From: Deltaproteobacteria bacterium GWB2_55_19
GTDB taxonomy: Bacteria > Desulfobacterota > GWC2-55-46
Assembly (NCBI GenBank): GCA_001797465.1
Contig: MGPQ01000004.1
Span: forward strand, 1-64,000
Direction of reading: 5' to 3'
DNA: 64,000 bases
Part shown: positions 36,250-44,796 of the stretch, in pieces
How the letters are laid out: every line of letters starts with the position of its first letter
Numbering within the stretch: position 1 is the stretch's first letter
Program-made: the position numbers and the translations under genes
The notes under the pieces: model-generated
What the model saw: the letters and a program-made list of their open reading frames with translations, nothing else
Told to the model about the DNA's origin: nothing
Database searches by the model: none

Positions 36250-37617
36250 ATGGGCAGTATACTCGTAGTCGACGACGAAGCGGGGATGAGGATAGCCATT
36301 AAGGAGGCCCTGTCCAGAAAGGGGCACTCCGTCGAGGTAGCCGTTGACGGCAACGAGGCGATAAGGAAGATAGCCTCGTCCGAGTACGAGATGGTCATAA
36401 GCGATATGAAGATGCCGGGCCCCGGCGGCATGGAGGTATTGCGCGAGGTTAAAAAGACCTCCCCCCATGTGCCGGTCCTGCTCATAACCGCCTTCGGCAC
36501 GATACAGAAGGCGGTGGAGGCGGTCAAGGAAGGCGCGATCGACTTTATCATAAAGCCCTTTGATCTCGAAGCACTCGAAGGGGCGGTCGAGAAGGCCCTT
36601 AAGGTGAATGGAGAGCTCGGCTCGTTCGAATCAAAAGGCAAGTCCATGCTCTCGAACGACCCTTCGATGAGAAAGCTCGTCTCAATGGCGCTTGTGGCGG
36701 CTTCGAGCGACGCTACTGTCCTCGTCTCCGGCGAGTCCGGGACAGGCAAGGAATTGCTATCGCGCTTCCTCCATGTGAATTCCCCGAGGGCGAATAAGCC
36801 GTTTGTCGCCGTAAACTGCGCGTCGATCCCGGAAGGTCTCCTGGAGAGCGAGCTCTTCGGCCACGAGAAGGGCTCATTTACCGGGGCGATACAGCAGAGG
36901 CATGGCAAGTTTGAGCAGGCGAATACCGGGACCATCCTGTTGGACGAGATAAGCGAGATGGACCTGAAGCTCCAGGCGAAACTGCTTCGCGTCATTCAGG
37001 AAAAAGAGGTCGAGAGGCTCGGGGGCAAGACCCCGATACCGCTCGACATACGTATCATAGCGACCACTAACAGGGACATGAAGAAAGAGGTCCGGGAGGG
37101 GAGGTTCAGGGAAGACCTCCTTTACAGGCTGAACATCTTCCCCTTGACTCTGCCGCCGCTCCGGGACCGAGGCGAGGACAGGCTCTTCCTCGCCTCGCAC
37201 TTCCTGAGGAAGTTCAACCAGAAGTACTCGAAGCGCCTCGAAGAGATATCAAAGGAAGCCGCCTCCTATATAGAAAGGCACGAGTGGAGGGGGAACATAC
37301 GGGAGCTTGAGAACACGATGGAGAGGGCGGTGCTTCTCTCCCAGGGCAGGACGCTCCTTAAGGAACACCTTGTAATGGAGGAGGACGTCGAAGAAGAGAC
37401 GGCCGTTGCGACGAAAGTATATGGACCCGTCGGAGAAACAATTGCCAGGGGCCGGAATGCCAATAATATGACGCTTTGGGAGATGGAGAAGGGGCTTATA
37501 TGTAAAACCCTTGACGACGTCGAGGGGAACAGGACGCAGGCCGCCAAGCGTCTCGGCATCTCCGTAAGGACCTTGAGGAATAAACTCAAGGAATACGGGC
37601 AAAATCTGCCCGGGTAG
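36250..37617 (+). CDS. Sigma-54-dependent response regulator, FlrC-like
   Basis: The 455-residue protein has a receiver domain (D52 in VISDMKMPGP), AAA+ domain with Walker A GESGTGKE (161-168) and a Fis-type helix-turn-helix (NRTQAAKRLGISVRTLRNKL). The sigma-54 loop reads GSFTGA (208-213) rather than GAFTGA, a tolerated variant in some activators. It follows the soluble kinase by 25 bases and lies directly upstream of the sigma-54 promoter of flgB, so it should activate the basal-body operons, as FlrC and FleR do. Confidence 0.88.
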   Translation: MGSILVVDDEAGMRIAIKEALSRKGHSVEVAVDGNEAIRKIASSEYEMVISDMKMPGPGGMEVLREVKKTSPHVPVLLITAFGTIQKAVEAVKEGAIDFIIKPFDLEALEGAVEKALKVNGELGSFESKGKSMLSNDPSMRKLVSMALVAASSDATVLVSGESGTGKELLSRFLHVNSPRANKPFVAVNCASIPEGLLESELFGHEKGSFTGAIQQRHGKFEQANTGTILLDEISEMDLKLQAKLLRVIQEKEVERLGGKTPIPLDIRIIATTNRDMKKEVREGRFREDLLYRLNIFPLTLPPLRDRGEDRLFLASHFLRKFNQKYSKRLEEISKEAASYIERHEWRGNIRELENTMERAVLLSQGRTLLKEHLVMEEDVEEETAVATKVYGPVGETIARGRNANNMTLWEMEKGLICKTLDDVEGNRTQAAKRLGISVRTLRNKLKEYGQNLPG

Positions 37618-37673
37618 GAAGGTATTTCCCATTTAGACCCTGCCTGGCTTGTTTCAGGTCAAGAATTGCCAGA

Positions 37674-37690
37674 TGGTACGGAATTTGCAC
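37674..37690 (+). promoter_or_regulatory. Sigma-54 (-24/-12) promoter of flgB operon
   Basis: TGGTACG (37674-37680), GAAT, then TTGCA (37685-37689) match the consensus at all but one position with correct spacing. The flgB ATG lies 39 bases downstream. Confidence 0.9.
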
Positions 37691-37727
37691 AATCCATACT
37701 CCAACGACGTCTTCAGGAGGCAGGACA

Positions 37728-38150
37728 ATGCCAGACGGTATCTTTGATTCAACGATATCCCTACTCGGAAACACCCTCGACCTCCGTGCCGCGAGGCACA
37801 AGCTCCTCTCATCAAACATAGCCAACCAGGAGACCCCCGGTTACAGGGCGGTTGATATAAACTTCGAGGAAGAGCTGGAGAAGAGGGCAGGGAAGGGCGT
37901 TCTCGCGGGGGATACTGAGGCGCTTGCCCGCACAAGCCCCCTCCACTTGAGCCCGACTTCCGGCATAGGCTCGGAGCCGAGGGTACTCGACAGGGCTACC
38001 GAGATAGAAGGCTACGACAGGAACTCGGTGGGGGTCGAGGGCGAGATGGCTAAGCTCTCCGAAAACTCTCTCATGTACACGATCTCATCGAAGATGATAA
38101 GGAGCAAGTTCAATCTCCTCATGACGGCTATAAAGGAAGGGGGCAGGTAA
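37728..38150 (+). CDS. flgB: Flagellar basal-body rod protein FlgB
   Basis: The 140-residue protein has the rod-protein layout: an N-terminal segment LRAARHKLLSSNIANQETPGYRAVDI with the ANxxTPGY motif, a variable middle, and a C-terminal helix (YTISSKMIRSKFNLLMTAI). It forms the proximal rod with FlgC in the periplasm. AGGAGG precedes the ATG. It is the first gene of the sigma-54-driven operon; flgC follows after three bases. Confidence 0.95.
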   Translation: MPDGIFDSTISLLGNTLDLRAARHKLLSSNIANQETPGYRAVDINFEEELEKRAGKGVLAGDTEALARTSPLHLSPTSGIGSEPRVLDRATEIEGYDRNSVGVEGEMAKLSENSLMYTISSKMIRSKFNLLMTAIKEGGR

Positions 38151-38153
38151 TTT

Positions 38154-38573
38154 ATGGACCTTTTTTCAGTAAGTTCCTCAGGCATGGAGGCGCAGAGGGT
38201 GCGGATGAGCATCATCGCCTCGAACCTCGCTAACGTCGAAACGACACGGACAGCCAGCGGCGGCGCGTACAGGAGGAAGGACATAGTGTTTTCCGCCGAG
38301 CAGGGCTTCGGCGGCGTCCTGCAAAACGCCGTCGACGCGCAGTCCCCCGGCGTAAAGGTCGCCGGCATAATAGAGGACAATAGGCCCTTGAAGTACGCCT
38401 ACGAGCCGTCGCACCCGGACGCGGATGAGAAGGGGTACGTCGCCTACCCGAACATAAACGTCGCCGAGGAGATGGTCAACATGATAACGGCGTCGCGGTC
38501 TTACGAGGCGAACGTCTCGGCCTTCAAGGCGACCCGCGACATGGCGATGAAGGCCCTAGAAATTGGCCAGTAA
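38154..38573 (+). CDS. flgC: Flagellar basal-body rod protein FlgC
   Basis: The 139-residue protein starts MDLFSVSSSGMEAQRVRMSI with the SNLANVET motif and contains KYAYEPSHPDADEKGYVAYPNI (characteristic Asp-Pro rich centre) and VNMITASRSYEANVSAFKA at the C-terminus, all typical of FlgC. It is a proximal rod component exported by the flagellar type III system. Confidence 0.96.
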   Translation: MDLFSVSSSGMEAQRVRMSIIASNLANVETTRTASGGAYRRKDIVFSAEQGFGGVLQNAVDAQSPGVKVAGIIEDNRPLKYAYEPSHPDADEKGYVAYPNINVAEEMVNMITASRSYEANVSAFKATRDMAMKALEIGQ

Positions 38574-38592
38574 CGGATAAAGGAGACCCCTT

Positions 38593-38892
38593 ATGATTGA
38601 TTCGATAAAAGGCCCTCTGGGCGCAATGAAAGGCGCGGGCGTCAACCTCGACGCCGGGGCGGAGGCCGCGGGCGACACCTTCAGCACGGTTTTGAAGGAT
38701 TCAATTGAGAAGGTCAACAAGCTCCAGACCGAGGCCGACCAGGCGATACAGGGCCTCGCCAAGGGGGATACCGGCAACATCCACGAGACGATGATAGCCA
38801 TAGAGAAGGCGAACCTCTCCTTCAACCTCATGGTGCAGGTGCGGAACAAGCTAGTCGCCGCGTACGAGGAGATAATGAGGACACAGGTATAA
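38593..38892 (+). CDS. fliE: Flagellar hook-basal body protein FliE
   Basis: The 99-residue protein has the FliE pattern: TFSTVLKDSIEKVNKLQTEA, IHETMIAIEKANLSFNLM and VRNKLVAAYEEIMRTQV. FliE joins the MS ring to the rod and is the first export substrate. AAGGAGA lies eight bases before the ATG. It precedes fliF by three bases. Confidence 0.95.
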   Translation: MIDSIKGPLGAMKGAGVNLDAGAEAAGDTFSTVLKDSIEKVNKLQTEADQAIQGLAKGDTGNIHETMIAIEKANLSFNLMVQVRNKLVAAYEEIMRTQV

Positions 38893-38895
38893 CGG

Positions 38896-40479
38896 ATGAT
38901 TAACAGGATAAACGATCTCGTAAAAAGCCTCGGAAAGACGACGGCGCTCCTGATAGGAGTAGGGGCCCTGGTCGTCTCCGCCATGATAATATTCCTCCTC
39001 TTCAACAAGGGGCCTGAGTACAACGTCCTTTACTCCCATCTCTCTCCGGAGGATTCCGGCGCGGTAATAGAGAAGCTTAAGGAGATGAAGGTGGCGTACG
39101 CCGTTAACGGCACGACGATAAGCGTGCCAACGGACAAGGTCCACGAGACGAGGATGGAGCTTGCCGGCGAGGGTCTGCCGCAGGGCGGCGGCGTGGGTTT
39201 CGAGATATTCGACAAGACCTCCTTCGGTGTGACTGATTTCGTGCAGAAGGTGAATTACAAGAGGGCGCTCCAGGGCGAGCTCGCCAGGACCATCTCACAG
39301 ATAAAAGAGGTCGAGGCGGCCAGGGTCCATCTCGCGCTCCCTGAAAAAGGCGTCTTCCTGGACGAGCAGAAGAAGGCGCGGGCGTCCATCATATTGAAGC
39401 TCAAGCCGGGTAAAACGCTCTCGCAGGGGCAGGTAAGCGCAATCGTCCACCTTGCCGCCAACAGCTTTGATAACTTAAGGCCCGAGGACGTCGCGGTAGT
39501 CGACACCACGGGCAAGATGTGGACAAAGGGCTCGGAGGAGGAAAGCGCCATGCATCTCTCCGCCTCCGAGCTCGAGTACAAGCGCTCTCTTGAAAGAGAT
39601 CTTGAGACGAGGGTCCAGACGATGATTGAGAAGGCAGTCGGGCCGAACAAGGTGGTGGCGCGCGTCTCCGCGGAGGTCGACAACAAGAGGATCGAGCGCA
39701 CCGAGGAGACGTATAACCCGGACGGGCAGGTCGTGAGGAGCGAGCACAGGAACAAGGAGAACTCGGTCGGAGGGGTCGCCGCGCTCGGGGTCCCCGGGGT
39801 CCTTTCCAACCTCCCGGAGGCGGCCCAGGGGCAGGCGCGCGCTGAGGGCTCGCCTGCCCAGTCCAACAGGTCGGACGAGGTCATAAACTACGAGATCAGC
39901 AAGGTCACAAGCCACGTCATAGAGCCCGTGGGGACGGTAAAGAGGCTGACCGTAGCCGTGCTCGTCGACGGTAATTACGAGGTCGCGAAGGACGCCGCGG
40001 GAAAAGAGACGAGGAAGTATAACGCGAGGACCGATGATGAGATAGCGAAGTTCACGGATATGATCAAGGGCGCGGTCGGGTTTTCGCAGGACAGGGGGGA
40101 TTCCATCTCGGTCGTTTCCACTCCGTTCGAGTCGGAGTTCACCGAGGTCGAGCCAGAGAAGCCGTCCGTAGCCCAGGTCTACATAATGCCGATGATGCCG
40201 CTTATAATAAAGTACGCCTCTGTCGCCGTCATCGCCGTCTTCCTGATACTCTTCATAATAAGGCCGCTTGTCAAGCGGGCTACCGTGGAAAAAGCGGCGC
40301 TAGAGGCGATACAGAGGTCGCTCCCTCAGGGGCTCGCCAAGGGGCTTGGCCCTGGAGGCGAACACGCGCTGGAGTCCGGCGAGGACATGGAGTCGATGGG
40401 CAGACTGAAGGACATCGTAAGGAACAACCCGCAACAGGTAGCGATGGTGTTGAAGGGCTGGATAAAGGAGAGACAGTAG
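38896..40479 (+). CDS. fliF: Flagellar MS-ring protein FliF
   Basis: The 527-residue protein has an N-terminal helix (LLIGVGALVVSAMIIFLLF), ring-building motifs (YNVLYSHLSPEDSG, GEGLPQGGGVGFEIFDK, RALQGELARTI, HLALPEKGVFLDEQKKARAS), a second helix near residue 435 (YASVAVIAVFLILFII) and a cytoplasmic tail (LKDIVRNNPQQVAMVLKGWIKE) that binds FliG. It forms the inner-membrane ring on which the motor is built. The stop adjoins the fliG ATG directly. Confidence 0.97.
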   Translation: MINRINDLVKSLGKTTALLIGVGALVVSAMIIFLLFNKGPEYNVLYSHLSPEDSGAVIEKLKEMKVAYAVNGTTISVPTDKVHETRMELAGEGLPQGGGVGFEIFDKTSFGVTDFVQKVNYKRALQGELARTISQIKEVEAARVHLALPEKGVFLDEQKKARASIILKLKPGKTLSQGQVSAIVHLAANSFDNLRPEDVAVVDTTGKMWTKGSEEESAMHLSASELEYKRSLERDLETRVQTMIEKAVGPNKVVARVSAEVDNKRIERTEETYNPDGQVVRSEHRNKENSVGGVAALGVPGVLSNLPEAAQGQARAEGSPAQSNRSDEVINYEISKVTSHVIEPVGTVKRLTVAVLVDGNYEVAKDAAGKETRKYNARTDDEIAKFTDMIKGAVGFSQDRGDSISVVSTPFESEFTEVEPEKPSVAQVYIMPMMPLIIKYASVAVIAVFLILFIIRPLVKRATVEKAALEAIQRSLPQGLAKGLGPGGEHALESGEDMESMGRLKDIVRNNPQQVAMVLKGWIKERQ

Positions 40480-41496
40480 ATGGCGGCGAAGGACCAGTCC
40501 AAGATTACCGGCCTCGAGAAGGCGGCGGTACTGCTCATGAACCTCGGCGACGAGCTCGCGAGCGAGGTGATGAGGCACATGACCCCGGCCGAGATGAAGC
40601 TGATCGGCGGGACGATCGTCAGGAAGGATTCGGTCTCCATCCAGACCGGCAAACAGGTGCTGAAGGAGTTCAGCGACATTATGGATAAGGGCGACGTCGC
40701 GGTCGAGGGGCTCGAGTTCGCCAAAAGCGTGCTCATGAAGTCGCTCGGGGCGGAGAAGGCCCAGTTCATCATCGACCAGATAACGAGGGACCTGGGCGGC
40801 GGCGGAGGCATAGAGTCGCTTAAGTGGATGGACCCGGCGATAATCGCCAATATCATAAAGTCCGAGCACCCGCAGATAGTAGCTCTGATACTTTCGCACC
40901 TCGACCCGGAAAAAGCGGCGCAGGTGCTCCTCCATATGCCGGAGGAGAGGGTAAGGGGAGAAGTGATGCTCCGCGTCGCCAACCTCAAGAGGATACCCCA
41001 GGCCGCTGTAAAGGACCTCGAGCTCCTCATAAGCGAGCAGATGCTGAACGCCGACTCCTCGCAGGGCAGCGCCATAGAGGGAATAAAGGTTGCGGCGGAG
41101 ATACTCAATCAGATAGAGTCCAAGGCCGAGGGCGACATAATGGACGTTATCGAGAAGGCGTCCCCGGACCTCGCGGTCAAGATTCAGCAGAAGATGTTCG
41201 TATTCACCGACCTCCTCGGCATCGACCCGAGGGGCATGCAGATGATAATAAAGGAGCTCTCTACGGACCTTTTGAGCGTCGCCTTGAAGGGCGCTGACGA
41301 AGCCATGAGGGAGCAGTTCTTCAAGAACATGAGCGAGCGCGGGGCCGAGATGCTCAAAGAGGACATAGAGTCCAAGGGCCCCGTGAAGCTCTCGGACGTG
41401 GAGAAGACGCAGCAGGAGATAATAAAGATAGCGAGAAGGCTCGAGCAGGAGGGTAAGATCGTAAGGGCCGGGAGGGGCGGGGATGTCATTGTCTAG
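40480..41496 (+). CDS. fliG: Flagellar motor switch protein FliG
   Basis: The 338-residue protein contains the N-terminal MS-ring binding region (LEKAAVLLMNLGDELASEV), the EHPQ motif in IIKSEHPQIVALILSHL, and the C-terminal charged ridge (VKIQQKMFVFTDLLGIDPRG, LKGADEAMREQFFKNMSER) that contacts MotA. It transmits torque in the C-ring with FliM and FliN. The gene overlaps fliH by 14 bases. Confidence 0.97.
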   Translation: MAAKDQSKITGLEKAAVLLMNLGDELASEVMRHMTPAEMKLIGGTIVRKDSVSIQTGKQVLKEFSDIMDKGDVAVEGLEFAKSVLMKSLGAEKAQFIIDQITRDLGGGGGIESLKWMDPAIIANIIKSEHPQIVALILSHLDPEKAAQVLLHMPEERVRGEVMLRVANLKRIPQAAVKDLELLISEQMLNADSSQGSAIEGIKVAAEILNQIESKAEGDIMDVIEKASPDLAVKIQQKMFVFTDLLGIDPRGMQMIIKELSTDLLSVALKGADEAMREQFFKNMSERGAEMLKEDIESKGPVKLSDVEKTQQEIIKIARRLEQEGKIVRAGRGGDVIV

Positions 41497-42115
41497 GATA
41501 TACAGGGAGACCGGGCACCCCTCAGAGCCTTTTATATTAGAGGACCTGGGGCTCTCTCCCTCGCCGTTCGAGACGGGCATTGAGGCGGCCGGGGATATGA
41601 GCGTCGGCAACAACATCGAGGCTATGGAGAGGGAGGCCTACGAGAGGGGTTTCACAGCCGGAGAGAAGGCCGGGTTCGAGTTCGGGAAACAGAAGGCGGA
41701 AGTCCTCTTTAACGGGATAGCGGGCCTTCTGGAGGCGCTCTCCACCTTCAAGGAGACGCTTCATAAGCCATGCGAGGACGAGATGGTCGAGCTCTGCATC
41801 GCCATATCGCGAAAGGTCCTGCAGAGGGAATTGGAACTAAAGAGGGACGGCATCGTCGAGTGCGTACGGACGGCGCTTAAGTCCGTCGTCGCGGGCGGCG
41901 AGATAACGATAAAGGTAAACCCCAAGGACCAGGACATACTCCTTCTGCACAAGGGGGAGCTCGCGAAGTACGGCGACGGGGTAAAGGGCGTAAAGGTCGA
42001 GGCAGACGAATCGGTATCCAGGGGAGGGTGTCTCGTAGACACCAACTTCGGAGAAATTGACGCGTCGATAGACTCGATAATGACGGAGATTGAGGAGAAG
42101 CTCAAGGGTGTGTGA
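41483..42115 (+). CDS. fliH: Flagellar export ATPase regulator FliH
   Basis: The 210-residue protein has the FliH pattern: an N-terminal variable region, a Gly/Ala helix (AYERGFTAGEKAGFEFGKQKAE) and a C-terminal half (ELCIAISRKVLQRELE, VKVEADESVSRGGCLVDTNFGEIDASIDS) shared with V-type ATPase subunit E. It binds FliI and keeps it at the export gate. It overlaps fliG at its start and fliI at its end. Confidence 0.92.
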   Translation: MSLSRIYRETGHPSEPFILEDLGLSPSPFETGIEAAGDMSVGNNIEAMEREAYERGFTAGEKAGFEFGKQKAEVLFNGIAGLLEALSTFKETLHKPCEDEMVELCIAISRKVLQRELELKRDGIVECVRTALKSVVAGGEITIKVNPKDQDILLLHKGELAKYGDGVKGVKVEADESVSRGGCLVDTNFGEIDASIDSIMTEIEEKLKGV

Positions 42116-43433
42116 ACCCGGCCGTATTTCGCTCAAACGTCATATAAAGGCGGTCGCTGAAGTCAACCCGATAAGGGTTAACGGCAGGATAACGAGGGTC
42201 GTGGGCCTCGTCATGGAAGGGCTCGGCCCCGGCGCGTCGGTAGGAGAGTTCTGCCACGTGTACCCCAAGGACAGCTCCGCGCCCATTCAGTGCGAGGTCG
42301 TCGGATTTTCGGACGATAAGATACTGCTTATGCCGCTCGGCGAGGTGAGGGGCATAGGCCCCGGAAGCAGGATAGTCTCCAAGAGGCACAGCGCCGCTGT
42401 CGGCGTGGGAATGAAGCTCCTCGGGCGAACGCTCGACGGGCTCGGCAACCCCATAGACGGGCTCGGCCACGTCGAGATTGAAAAAGAATACCCGCTTCAC
42501 GCGCAACCCCCGGCGCCGCTCCTTAGAAAAAGGATAGAGGAGCCGCTTAACGTAGGAATAAAAGCGATAAACGGGCTCCTTACCGTCGGCAAGGGGCAGA
42601 GGGTAGGCATATTCGCCGGCAGCGGCGTAGGTAAATCCGTACTCCTCGGCATGATGGCGAGGAACACGGAGGCCGACGTCAACGTCATAGGCCTTATAGG
42701 GGAGCGCGGACGCGAGGTAAAGGAGTTCATAGAGAAGGACCTGGGGACCGAGGGGCTAAAGAGATCGGTCCTCGTGGTCGCGACTTCGGACCAGCCGCCG
42801 CTCATAAGGATGAGGGCGTCTTTAATGGCTACGGCCATAGCCGAGTATTTCAGGGACCAGGGCAAGGACGTCCTCCTGATGATGGACTCCATATCGAGGT
42901 TCGCGATGGCGCAAAGGGAGGTCGGCTTAGCCGTGGGCGAGCCCCCGGCTACAAAGGGTTATCCGCCGTCCGTATTCGCCATGCTCCCGAGGTTGCTTGA
43001 GAGGGCCGGGACCTCGATGGGCGCAGGCTCCATTACCGGCTTCTACACGATACTCGCCGAGGGAGACGACGTGAACGACCCGGTCGCCGACGCGGCGCGC
43101 GCCATACTCGACGGGCATATCGTGCTTACGAGGGAGCTCGCGGCCCAGGGCCATTACCCGGCCATAGACATACTCACGTCCATAAGCAGGGTCATGATGG
43201 ACGTCGTCTCGCCCGAACACAGGAACTTCGCGCTCAAGGTCAAGGCGGTCGTCGCCACATACAAGAAGGCCTACGACCTCATAAGCATAGGCGCGTACAA
43301 GGACGGGAGCGACCCGAAGGTCGACCACGCCATAAAGGTCATAGACAGGGTCAACGCCTTCCTACGTCAGGACATAGGCGAGCGCGCAGGGTTTGACAAC
43401 TGCCTGCAAGCGCTCTTCGGGCTCGGCGTATAG
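42108..43433 (+). CDS. fliI: Flagellum-specific export ATPase FliI
   Basis: The 441-residue ATPase has Walker A AGSGVGKS (170-177), the Walker B region LLMMDSISRFAMAQRE, and FliI signatures VGEPPATKGYPPSVFAMLPRLLERAG (only parts cited) and VLTRELAAQGHYPAIDIL. GTG 42108 is chosen because AGGAG at 42093-42097 is ten bases upstream and the codon overlaps the fliH end; a TTG at 42090 is also in frame. FliI assists unloading of export substrates in the flagellar type III pathway. Confidence 0.96.
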   Translation: MCEPGRISLKRHIKAVAEVNPIRVNGRITRVVGLVMEGLGPGASVGEFCHVYPKDSSAPIQCEVVGFSDDKILLMPLGEVRGIGPGSRIVSKRHSAAVGVGMKLLGRTLDGLGNPIDGLGHVEIEKEYPLHAQPPAPLLRKRIEEPLNVGIKAINGLLTVGKGQRVGIFAGSGVGKSVLLGMMARNTEADVNVIGLIGERGREVKEFIEKDLGTEGLKRSVLVVATSDQPPLIRMRASLMATAIAEYFRDQGKDVLLMMDSISRFAMAQREVGLAVGEPPATKGYPPSVFAMLPRLLERAGTSMGAGSITGFYTILAEGDDVNDPVADAARAILDGHIVLTRELAAQGHYPAIDILTSISRVMMDVVSPEHRNFALKVKAVVATYKKAYDLISIGAYKDGSDPKVDHAIKVIDRVNAFLRQDIGERAGFDNCLQALFGLGV

Positions 43434-43435
43434 CG

Positions 43436-43891
43436 ATGAACAAGTTCGTATTCAAGCTCGAGCCGCTCTTCGAGTACAGGGAGAGGCTGAAGGAACTCTC
43501 GCAGAAGGAGTTCGGAGAGGCGCTTAAAAGGCTCGAAGACGAGGAGACGAAGCTTTCAGATCTGAAGGGGCTCTACAAGAAGTCGTCCTCGGATATAGAC
43601 GCGTTGAAGGAGAACGGCGCGCCGTTTGATGAGATAGAGCTCTACTATTCGTACGTCGTGGGGCTCAAAAGGCATATAGCGGGCCAGGAACAGTGCATCG
43701 CTGAGTGCAGGCGCTCCCTTGAGGCCAAGAGGGGCGAGCTCCTCGAGGCCTCTAAAAAAACAAAGGTCATGGAGATAATGAAAGAGAAGTCGAGGCTCTC
43801 CTACAACGAGAAGGCGAATAAGGACGAGCAGAAGGCCACGGACGACCTCACGACAAGCAGGTTCAAGAGGGGGGCGGGAGATGAGAAATAA
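43436..43891 (+). CDS. fliJ: Flagellar export chaperone FliJ
   Basis: The 151-residue protein begins NKFVFKLEPLFEYRERLKEL, the usual FliJ start, and is a nearly uninterrupted charged coiled coil. FliJ sits in the centre of the FliI hexamer and links it to FlhA. It follows fliI by two bases and overlaps the MotE-like gene by 11 bases. Confidence 0.9.
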   Translation: MNKFVFKLEPLFEYRERLKELSQKEFGEALKRLEDEETKLSDLKGLYKKSSSDIDALKENGAPFDEIELYYSYVVGLKRHIAGQEQCIAECRRSLEAKRGELLEASKKTKVMEIMKEKSRLSYNEKANKDEQKATDDLTTSRFKRGAGDEK

Positions 43892-44432
43892 GATAGCCGC
43901 GCTCGTAGCCATAAAGGCCGTTGTCATACTGATATTGCTGGCTTCAGGCATCGGCGGGCTCAAGGTAAGCGATGTCTTCGCCGAGCCCGCGAAAGACGCC
44001 CACGGCGTGAAACCGGCTGTTTCGGAGACCAAGCCCGGGAGCGGGAAGGAAAAGTCGCTCCTTGCCGCCATCAACTCGAGGCAGGGGGAGCTCGACCAGA
44101 GGGACGAGGAGCTTAAGACCCGCGAGGAGAGGCTTTCGGTCATAAAGGCCGACATAGACGCGAGGATAGCCGAGTTGAACAAGGTTCACAACAGGATCGA
44201 GGCCTTCGTCAAGAAGATAGATGAAATAAACGACGAGCGCGTAAAAAAACTCGTAAGGATATATGAATCGATGGGCCCGGAGGAAGCGGCCAGCCGTATC
44301 GAGAAGCTCGACGAGGCGATGGCGGTCATGATACTCGCTTCCGTCAGCGAGAAGAAGGCCGCGAAGATACTCGGGTTCGTTGACGTCGATAAATCGGTAC
44401 GTTTGAGCCGGTCGTTGAGGGTGAAGGATTGA
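43881..44432 (+). CDS. MotE-like periplasmic coiled-coil protein (MgtE-N type domain)
   Basis: The 183-residue protein has an N-terminal signal/anchor (IAALVAIKAVVILILLASGI), a coiled coil (about residues 50-115) and a C-terminal helical domain (LVRIYESMGPEEAASRIEKL, AVMILASVSEKKAAKILGFV) of the MgtE-N/MotE kind. MotE in alphaproteobacteria is a chaperone for MotC; in many other phyla a gene of this type follows fliJ, and its role is unproven. It is the last gene of the flgB operon and a terminator follows 30 bases later. Confidence 0.82.
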   Translation: MRNKIAALVAIKAVVILILLASGIGGLKVSDVFAEPAKDAHGVKPAVSETKPGSGKEKSLLAAINSRQGELDQRDEELKTREERLSVIKADIDARIAELNKVHNRIEAFVKKIDEINDERVKKLVRIYESMGPEEAASRIEKLDEAMAVMILASVSEKKAAKILGFVDVDKSVRLSRSLRVKD

Positions 44433-44462
44433 TGCCCCGCGTACCTGTTTTGAAAAAATGAG

Positions 44463-44494
44463 AGGCGGGGCCAGAAGCCCCGCCTTTTTCTTTT
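44463..44494 (+). terminator. Terminator of the flgB operon
   Basis: AGGCGGGGC (44463-44471) pairs perfectly with GCCCCGCCT (44477-44485) around a five-base loop, followed by TTTTCTTTT. It separates the flgB operon from the fliL operon. The rest of the 364-base gap (44495-44796) holds the fliL promoter and nothing coding that I can support. Confidence 0.9.
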
Positions 44495-44711
44495 AAACCT
44501 GCCTTTGGCCTCCTCCTGGGATATCGCCGTCATTTTCTCCATCCGACCCGTAGCGAAGTCATAATAATGACGCGCCTGGAACCCAATCCATTGACTCGCG
44601 ACTTGCCCAGCCATTATCAATAAAGTACCTCTGTACTAAAGAAATAGCTTTTCTCTGTAATTTCAACATGTTGGTCCGGCCGTTGCCTCTTGCATGGGCA
44701 CCTGAATCATC

Positions 44712-44727
44712 TGGCACGGGTATTGCA
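44712..44727 (+). promoter_or_regulatory. Sigma-54 (-24/-12) promoter of fliL operon
   Basis: TGGCACG (44712-44718), GGTA, TTGCA (44723-44727) is a perfect match to the consensus. The fliL ATG is at 44797. Activation by the FlrC-like protein encoded upstream is inferred. Confidence 0.93.
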
Positions 44728-44796
44728 AATACAATCGAACAACCAATACAGGTTTGTGTCTCGACTTAGGCCAACCGGTTTTTCAAGGAGGATGAG

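Noticed and set aside
40300-41616. 438-codon open frame on the minus strand
   Set aside because: Antisense to fliF end, fliG and fliH start; Leu/Arg/His-rich composition is characteristic of a shadow frame.
44672-44688. GG-N10-GC arrangement about 40 bases before the fliL sigma-54 promoter
   Set aside because: Only the minimal GG and GC fit; the flanking bases do not. The perfect site at 44712 explains the operon.
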